This document shows positions 15,031 to 19,015 of a stretch of DNA of 19,015 bases, piece by piece. This stretch comes from an uncultured Oscillospiraceae bacterium (GTDB lineage Bacteria; Bacillota; Clostridia; Oscillospirales; Ruminococcaceae). The stretch is from the NCBI GenBank assembly GCA_902489475.1, contig CABUAH010000039.1, forward strand, positions 1 through 19,015. The letters are read 5' to 3'. The first letter of the stretch is position 1; the number at the start of each line of letters is the position of its first letter. The notes under the pieces were generated by a model. That model did not search any database. It was not told where the DNA came from and was given only the letters and a program-made list of their open reading frames with translations. The position numbers and the translations under genes are program-made.

Positions 15031-16587
15031 TTATACTTTGTAAAATCCTGCTGAACAAGGAGAAACATTTATCACTCCGTTCTTTTTTGATACTCTTTCG
15101 CCGATAGTGTAAATCGCATCACTCGGCTCATACTCGCTTTCAAAGCTTACCGCTTTGTCGGACGGATTTATTATTACCATTATTTTTTCTTCTTCAAAGC
15201 TTCTTAAAAATACAAGCGGATATGAATTTTTCGCATAATAAATAAATTCAATTTCGCTGTTATTCTGCAAAGCCTTGTGTGACTTACGCACGTCAATCAA
15301 GCGCTTGACTTCATTATATATTGAAGCTTTATTTTTCATCTCTTTTTTTACCGTAGGTCGGTTTGGATCGCTGTCCTGTTTAATATAAAGCTTATCCTCA
15401 TCAGCCTCGCTGAAGCCTGCGTTTTTGGAATCATCCCACTGCATAGGAGAGCGTGAACCAGTTCTTCCGTATCCGCCTTCAACAGAGCTGAGTCCGTCAA
15501 CATATCTCATTCCGATCTCATCACCGTAATATATAAACGGTGCACCCGGCACGGACATCAAAAATGCAAAGGCAATCTTAATCTCATCGTCATTCAGATA
15601 GCGTGCAAGCCTATCCATATCATGATTTCCCGACGGGATACAAATAAGGCCCTTCCGCTCCGACTTTTCATAATTCTCTTTGTATTTGTCTACAAACTCT
15701 GATACGTCACCGTTTCCTCTGCTTGAGAAAAACGGCTCTGCACATCTGAAAAGGTCGTTGTAATGGGATGGTCCAAAATGAAGAAGAAAATCCATGTGGA
15801 AGCCGCCCTGCAAGGATTTATCAGGCTCTCCCCATTCGGAAACCATTGCAGCGTCAGGAAACTCTTTGTCAAGGAATTCACGGACGTTTTGCCAAAGCTT
15901 TATCGTTCCCTTACCGTCCTCATCATTTTTTACAAGCGAACCTGCCATATCGACACGAAAACCGTCACATCCCATGTTAAGCCAAAAACGCATCACATCT
16001 TTAAGCGCTTCAAGCGTGGCTTTCGGCCCTTCGTCATCCATAGATTGCTGCCACTTTTTATCAGGATCAGGTTTATAAAAACCGTAATTCAATGCCGGTT
16101 GGTGAGTGAAAAAGTTTACAGCACAAGAGCCGTCACGATCTCCTATTCCCCTTAGGCTAGCCATTCCATCAGGCTCTTCCCAAATACTGCTCGTCCATAC
16201 ATACCGATCGGTATATTCATTTTTTTGAGCCTTCATTGACTCCAAAAACCACTTATGCTCCCAAGAAGTATGCCCCGGCACAAGATCTAAAAGGACATGC
16301 ATATCACGATTATGGGTTTCTTCAAACAAACGCTTTAAATCCTCATTCGTTCCATATCTTTTTGCAGCCTTGTAATAATCCGAAACATCGTATCCTGCAT
16401 CTCCAAACGGAGATTCAAAGCAGGGGTTAATCCAAATTGCCGTACATCCAAGCTCTTTTATATAATCAAGCTTTTCTATAATACCCTGAAAATCTCCTAT
16501 ACCATCAGCGTTCGAGTCATTAAAAGACTGCGGATATATTTCATAAAAAATTGCATCATCAAGCCATTTTGGTTGTCTTTTATCCAT
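15031..16587 (-). CDS. Cytoplasmic GH13 family alpha-glucosidase/amylase-like hydrolase
   Basis: A 518-residue glycoside hydrolase of the alpha-amylase clan, acting on alpha-glucosidic oligosaccharides by a retaining mechanism. The TIM barrel begins at DAIFYEIYPQSF (11-22). Catalytic nucleophile Asp213 lies in DGFRVDMAG, acid/base Glu251 in VSEWGEP, and the third carboxylate Asp323 in SGNHD. A C-terminal beta domain starts near 430. The first conserved region reads DLVPGHTS (101-108), with Gly where most GH13 enzymes have Asn. There is no signal peptide, so it acts on imported sugars. Start ATG 16585-16587 follows GAGGAGA; the frame continues 30 codons upstream but through the promoter. Exact substrate (alpha-1,6, alpha-1,4 or trehalose type) cannot be set from sequence. 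Confidence 0.93.
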   Translation of the reverse strand: MDKRQPKWLDDAIFYEIYPQSFNDSNADGIGDFQGIIEKLDYIKELGCTAIWINPCFESPFGDAGYDVSDYYKAAKRYGTNEDLKRLFEETHNRDMHVLLDLVPGHTSWEHKWFLESMKAQKNEYTDRYVWTSSIWEEPDGMASLRGIGDRDGSCAVNFFTHQPALNYGFYKPDPDKKWQQSMDDEGPKATLEALKDVMRFWLNMGCDGFRVDMAGSLVKNDEDGKGTIKLWQNVREFLDKEFPDAAMVSEWGEPDKSLQGGFHMDFLLHFGPSHYNDLFRCAEPFFSSRGNGDVSEFVDKYKENYEKSERKGLICIPSGNHDMDRLARYLNDDEIKIAFAFLMSVPGAPFIYYGDEIGMRYVDGLSSVEGGYGRTGSRSPMQWDDSKNAGFSEADEDKLYIKQDSDPNRPTVKKEMKNKASIYNEVKRLIDVRKSHKALQNNSEIEFIYYAKNSYPLVFLRSFEEEKIMVIINPSDKAVSFESEYEPSDAIYTIGERVSKKNGVINVSPCSAGFYKV

Positions 16588-16614
16588 TGTAGTTCTCCTC
16601 ACTTTATTTTCCAT

Positions 16615-16643
16615 AGTATACCACATGAAAAAGTCGATTTCAA
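16615..16643 (-). promoter_or_regulatory. Promoter of the GH13 gene
   Basis: Minus-strand TTGAAA (16638-16643) and TATACT (16615-16620) are separated by 17 bp. The start codon is 28 bases downstream of the -10, so the upstream in-frame codons cannot be translated from this promoter. Confidence 0.8.
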
Positions 16644-16661
16644 GAGAAAAGCTGATAAAAC

Positions 16662-16696
16662 AAAAACACCGGAACAAGAGTAACCCGTTCCGATGT
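16662..16696 (-). terminator. Terminator of tRNA-Leu
   Basis: Minus-strand ACATCGGAAC pairs with GTTCCGGTGT (one G-U pair) around an 11-base loop and is followed by TTTTTG. It starts 8 bases after the tRNA 3' end. Confidence 0.85.
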
Positions 16697-16703
16697 TGGT
16701 TAT

Positions 16704-16790
16704 TGGTGCAGCTGGCGGGACTTGAACCCGCACGAGATTGCTCCCACTAGCCCCTCAAGCTAGCGCGTCTGCCGATTCCGCCACAGCTGC
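16704..16790 (-). tRNA. tRNA-Leu, anticodon GAG
   Basis: The 87-nucleotide minus-strand cloverleaf has acceptor arms GCAGCTG and CAGCTGC, and CCA is encoded at 16704-16706. The anticodon stem CTAGC/GCTAG holds the loop TTGAGGG with anticodon GAG (16754-16756), which reads CUC and CUU. A long variable arm and the T arm GCGGGTTCAAGTCCCGC confirm a class II leucine tRNA. Confidence 0.97.
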
Positions 16791-16890
16791 ATATAATGAA
16801 TGCTTAATTTTTACACGGCAACATTCAAAACCGAGCCGGACTTGTAATTCAAGTTGATCCGAATTCACTCCAAATCAAGAGTGCTTTACT

Positions 16891-16918
16891 ATTATATCAC
16901 AAATAAAAAATTTGTCAA
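16891..16918 (-). promoter_or_regulatory. Promoter of tRNA-Leu
   Basis: Minus-strand consensus TTGACA (16913-16918) and TATAAT (16891-16896) are 16 bp apart. Transcription from about 16884 gives a 5' leader near 94 bases that RNase P would remove. Confidence 0.85.
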
Positions 16919-17008
16919 GTGCTTTTTTTCAAAAATTAGCTTTTCTGTTAAAAGCAGCACAAAGAGAAAATATAAAAGATAATCTTAAATATACAATCTG
17001 CACAAAGA

Positions 17009-17034
17009 TACGAGCTTTCAATTGTTCATTTATA
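17009..17034 (+). repeat. Left arm of a 26-bp perfect inverted repeat
   Basis: This arm, beginning TACGAGCTTTCAATTG, is the exact reverse complement of the last 26 bases of the window (18990-19015). Because the window ends there, the repeat may extend outward. The pair encloses 1955 bp with the secreted protein and permease genes. Confidence 0.9.
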
Positions 17035-17082
17035 CAAATTTTAAAAATATTTGCATTTCCTATATATTCGTTTGAGAAATTA

Positions 17083-17091
17083 TGTTATAAT
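17083..17091 (+). promoter_or_regulatory. Extended -10 promoter of the secreted protein gene
   Basis: TGTTATAAT is a perfect extended -10 element; no good -35 box stands 16-18 bp upstream. It lies inside the inverted-repeat pair and gives a leader of about 150 bases before ATG 17249. Confidence 0.6.
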
Positions 17092-17168
17092 ATTCAAAGA
17101 AAAGAAAATATTGCAAAATTAAATGTAGTTTTTTGTCGAAAATGGGCATTCCAATGGTTTAATTAGGG

Positions 17169-17185
17169 ATGTACATATAGTACAT
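17169..17185 (+). promoter_or_regulatory. Short palindrome in the leader, possible regulator site
   Basis: ATGTAC and GTACAT flank five A/T bases, a symmetric 17-bp site. It is downstream of the promoter, where a bound regulator would act as a roadblock. No specific regulator is recognised. Confidence 0.35.
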
Positions 17186-17215
17186 ATGGAATAATGATTG
17201 ATTAAAAAATTTATT

Positions 17216-17233
17216 GCCGATGCAAATATCGGC
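17216..17233 (+). promoter_or_regulatory. Hairpin touching the ribosome-binding site
   Basis: GCCGAT pairs with ATCGGC around a 6-base loop, ending at the base before the GGAAAGGA Shine-Dalgarno (17234-17241). It could affect translation initiation or mRNA stability of the secreted protein gene. Confidence 0.5.
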
Positions 17234-17248
17234 GGAAAGGAATGTTTT

Positions 17249-17686
17249 ATGAAAGTTAAAAAATTTATATTTTCGGTATTTTGTGCGGCTATTTTATTAT
17301 GCACAGGTGTAGTATGTCTGGCAAGTGCAAACGATGAAGGTATTTCAACTTGTAGTACCAGCAATTATAGTGCAGATGCATCCTATAACGGAGTATCTTT
17401 AAGAATTAGGGGTGTTAGTCAAGCTCCTGCTTCGTTATCTCAGATTGTAAACCCAAGCACTACAAAGAAAAGTTACTTTGGAGAGGTTGAGGTGGTTAGA
17501 ACTGGAAATGGCACAAAATTAGAAGATGGCAACAATCAAAAAATTGCATCAGGAAGTGTTTTGACTGCAAGTGTTGCTCAAGATAGAAATAATAAATGCA
17601 CATACAATCATACGGTTATACTTCATGCAGGAGAAACTGCATCTACACCGATAGTAAAGAGTCTTATTAAATCTTATAATTTTTAA
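17249..17686 (+). CDS. Small secreted protein of unknown family
   Basis: A 145-residue precursor with a clear Sec signal peptide (MKVKKFIF, a hydrophobic core, and likely cleavage after ASA28). The mature part of about 117 residues is polar, Ser/Thr/Asn-rich and probably beta-structured. It has two cysteines (Cys35, Cys117) that could form a disulfide and ends KSYNF. No family is recognised; the YNF ending and adjacent permease recall secreted bacteriocins with their own ABC transporters (lactococcin 972 type), but the sequence is longer and not clearly related. ATG 17249 follows GGAAAGGA; an earlier in-frame TTG at 17198 has no ribosome site. A perfect palindrome separates it from the permease gene, with which it probably forms an operon. 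Confidence 0.82.
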   Translation: MKVKKFIFSVFCAAILLCTGVVCLASANDEGISTCSTSNYSADASYNGVSLRIRGVSQAPASLSQIVNPSTTKKSYFGEVEVVRTGNGTKLEDGNNQKIASGSVLTASVAQDRNNKCTYNHTVILHAGETASTPIVKSLIKSYNF

Positions 17687-17690
17687 TAAG

Positions 17691-17734
17691 TTTTATTACT
17701 GTCTGTTGGCATATGCCAACAGACAGTAATAAAA
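17691..17734. repeat. 44-bp perfect palindrome between the two genes
   Basis: All 44 bases are self-complementary about the axis 17712/17713 (centre GGCATATGCC). It lies just after the stop of the secreted protein gene. The outer ends are TTTT then AAAA, so neither strand has a U-tract after the stem and it is not a standard terminator. As RNA it would form a very stable hairpin that could protect the upstream mRNA and lower permease expression. Confidence 0.9.
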
Positions 17735-17752
17735 TTTAAGGTTGTGTGATAT

Positions 17753-18994
17753 ATGAAATACGTTTTAAAAAACCTAAAACAATTTGCTACAAAAAACAAA
17801 CTCGTTTTTGTGCTGTTTATCTTTTGCCAAATTGTTTCCATACTGATACTTCTGCTTTCCTATGGTGTCTATATGAACTATAAAGAAAACTATGATAAGG
17901 AATTTTTATCAACTGCCGGTCTTTATGGTGATGGCATTTGGGGGGATTACGGTAAGGAATACAGTAAAAATGACAGTTCGTATATGTGGTTTCCCATTGA
18001 GTTAGATATTGATAACTATTCCAAAACAATGGGGGAAATAGAACCGTTTTTTATAGAGATAACAGATTACTTCGACAAAAAGCTTGATTATGTAGAATTA
18101 TGCTTCTTGCCTAAACATTTAACGTATAAAGAACTTCAGCATTATACAAACGACTATGATGACCGGGTGCCCACTCAAATACTTACAATGCTCGCAAAGC
18201 ATGACGGAGAATATACCTTTGAAAGGACATCATTACCGAGTACATATCAAGCACAAGGAACTCTTTTATCCGGAAGATTTTTTACCGATGAAGAAATACA
18301 AAACGGTGAACCGGTTTGCATAGCTGATATAGAAAGTATCAAAAGAAACATTAACAACAAAATGGTTACCATTAGAGAAGAAAATGCAGAAACTTATGTA
18401 AATATATGCGGAAAAGAATATAGGGTAATCGGAACTGCAAAATTATTTGATTTGGTTTTAATTCCGTTTATAAATGCGCCTAAAAATTTGTATGCTAGTT
18501 ACGCAATGTCAGTAAAGTTCAATGAACCTCTAACGGTAAAAGAACACAACAAGTACGTTTCGCTGACAAAAAAATATTTCGGCGATATGGTAAATGATGA
18601 GGATTTAGAAGTCGCAACAGTAAATATAGATAAGCAGTATTTTTATAACACAAATATATGGCTGTCTGTGATAATCGCTCTTGCGGCAGCGGTTAATCTA
18701 GCTGTGCTTTACAGATATGTTTTAATGACGAGAAGAAAAACACTAGCTATTTTCAGGCTTGTCGGTGCTAAGAAAAACAAAATAAGAAGAATATACATAG
18801 CCGAAACCTTGGGAATATCAGTAGTGGTATTTGTGTTATGTGCGGTATTGTTTAATTATGCGGTATTGCCATGGCTTATAAAATACTATCCTTACTGTAG
18901 CGAAGTATATAGCCTGAAGGTTTACGGAATAATGTTTTTGATATATACCCTCGTTTCATACATAGTTTTAAACATAATGATAATAACCCTATAA
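17753..18994 (+). CDS. FtsX/MacB-type ABC transporter permease
   Basis: A 413-residue membrane protein with FtsX topology: helix 1 (about 17-40), a large extracellular domain (41-300), and three C-terminal helices (about 302-322, 353-375, 388-412). The segment GTLLSGRFFTDEEIQNGEPVCIA (169-191) matches the MacB periplasmic-core pattern. RRKTLAIFRLVGAKKNKIRRIYIAET (327-351) is the coupling region that contacts the ATPase. Such permeases extrude or sense peptides and drugs with a separate ATP-binding protein, which is not seen in the window. The ribosome site is weak (AAGG, 11 bases before ATG). The stop lies in the right inverted repeat and the usual cytoplasmic tail is missing, so the end may be truncated. 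Confidence 0.85.
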   Translation: MKYVLKNLKQFATKNKLVFVLFIFCQIVSILILLLSYGVYMNYKENYDKEFLSTAGLYGDGIWGDYGKEYSKNDSSYMWFPIELDIDNYSKTMGEIEPFFIEITDYFDKKLDYVELCFLPKHLTYKELQHYTNDYDDRVPTQILTMLAKHDGEYTFERTSLPSTYQAQGTLLSGRFFTDEEIQNGEPVCIADIESIKRNINNKMVTIREENAETYVNICGKEYRVIGTAKLFDLVLIPFINAPKNLYASYAMSVKFNEPLTVKEHNKYVSLTKKYFGDMVNDEDLEVATVNIDKQYFYNTNIWLSVIIALAAAVNLAVLYRYVLMTRRKTLAIFRLVGAKKNKIRRIYIAETLGISVVVFVLCAVLFNYAVLPWLIKYYPYCSEVYSLKVYGIMFLIYTLVSYIVLNIMIITL

Positions 18995-19015
18995 ATGAAC
19001 AATTGAAAGCTCGTA
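18990..19015 (-). repeat. Right arm of the 26-bp perfect inverted repeat
   Basis: This is the exact reverse complement of 17009-17034. It includes the last codon and stop of the permease gene and runs to the window edge, so its true length and right flank are unknown. Confidence 0.9.

Larger units (their letters stand above)
16791..17248. other. 458-bp intergenic stretch between tRNA-Leu and the secreted protein gene
   Basis: No gene is supported here. The left half carries the tRNA leader and its promoter; the right half carries the left inverted repeat, a plus-strand extended -10 promoter, a short palindrome and a hairpin at the ribosome site of the next gene. A frame across 16912-17166 has no ribosome site and no recognisable product. 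Confidence 0.7.

Noticed and set aside
14725..15068. Overlapping minus-strand frames of 70-88 codons between spoIIID and the GH13 gene
   Set aside because: They run through the hairpin repeats and terminators; their peptides reflect repeat sequence only.
16588..16677. 30-codon N-terminal extension of the GH13 enzyme (hydrophobic, signal-like)
   Set aside because: It crosses the TTGAAA/TATACT promoter, and the internal ATG has a strong ribosome site; homologous enzymes begin near this point.
17249..17686. Assignment of the small secreted protein to the lactococcin 972 family
   Set aside because: Only the YNF-like end and the neighbouring permease agree; length and the rest of the sequence do not.

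Overview
The window looks like chromosomal DNA of an AT-rich, spore-forming Gram-positive anaerobe in the class Clostridia, most likely a gut Oscillospirales/Ruminococcaceae-type organism. The basis is the sporulation regulator SpoIIID, a csoR-copA copper operon, two MATE exporters, a YfhO membrane protein, a Thr/Ser/Glu-rich surface protein, strong GGAGG-type ribosome sites and near-consensus housekeeping promoters. The taxon is an inference. Both window ends lie in repeated sequence: the first 51 bases recur exactly at 14922-14972, and the last 26 bases are an exact inverted copy of 17009-17034. The window may therefore be a whole contig that broke at repeats.

Layout. 119-3003 (minus): copper homeostasis, csoR then copA, under a promoter whose spacer is filled by a palindromic CsoR-type operator. 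3094-4059 (minus): a membrane protein with a DUF5104-like domain. 4254-5597 (plus): a MATE exporter. 5741-7576 (plus): glutamine-dependent asparagine synthetase. 7647-8309 (plus): a secreted or single-pass acidic Thr-rich protein with YDxxGxF repeats and its own promoter. 8360-9739 (minus): a second MATE exporter. 10037-13008 (minus): yfhO followed by a Nudix ADP-sugar pyrophosphatase. 13155-14308 (plus): yjbQ and a ydcF-like gene, translationally coupled and divergent from yfhO. 14399-14656 (minus): spoIIID. 15031-16587 (minus): a cytoplasmic GH13 glucosidase. 16704-16790 (minus): tRNA-Leu(GAG). 17249-18994 (plus): a small secreted protein plus an FtsX/MacB-type ABC permease.

Most of the window is ordinary housekeeping and accessory sequence with clear short operons. 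The less ordinary parts are the repeats and the right end. A structured element of about 138 bp occurs twice (9758-9895 and 10590-10726) in the same orientation. Both copies end just before a Shine-Dalgarno, and the second also encodes the last 21 residues and stop of YfhO. A cluster of hairpins (14802-14972), one part shared with the window start, is bracketed by two near-identical terminator hairpins. The last 2 kb is bounded by exact inverted repeats and holds a secreted-peptide gene with a structured leader, a 44-bp perfect palindrome, and a permease gene whose stop codon lies in the right repeat. This is the best candidate for an undescribed system (peptide export, peptide resistance or an invertible or mobile cassette), but an assembly fold-back artefact at the end is a real alternative.
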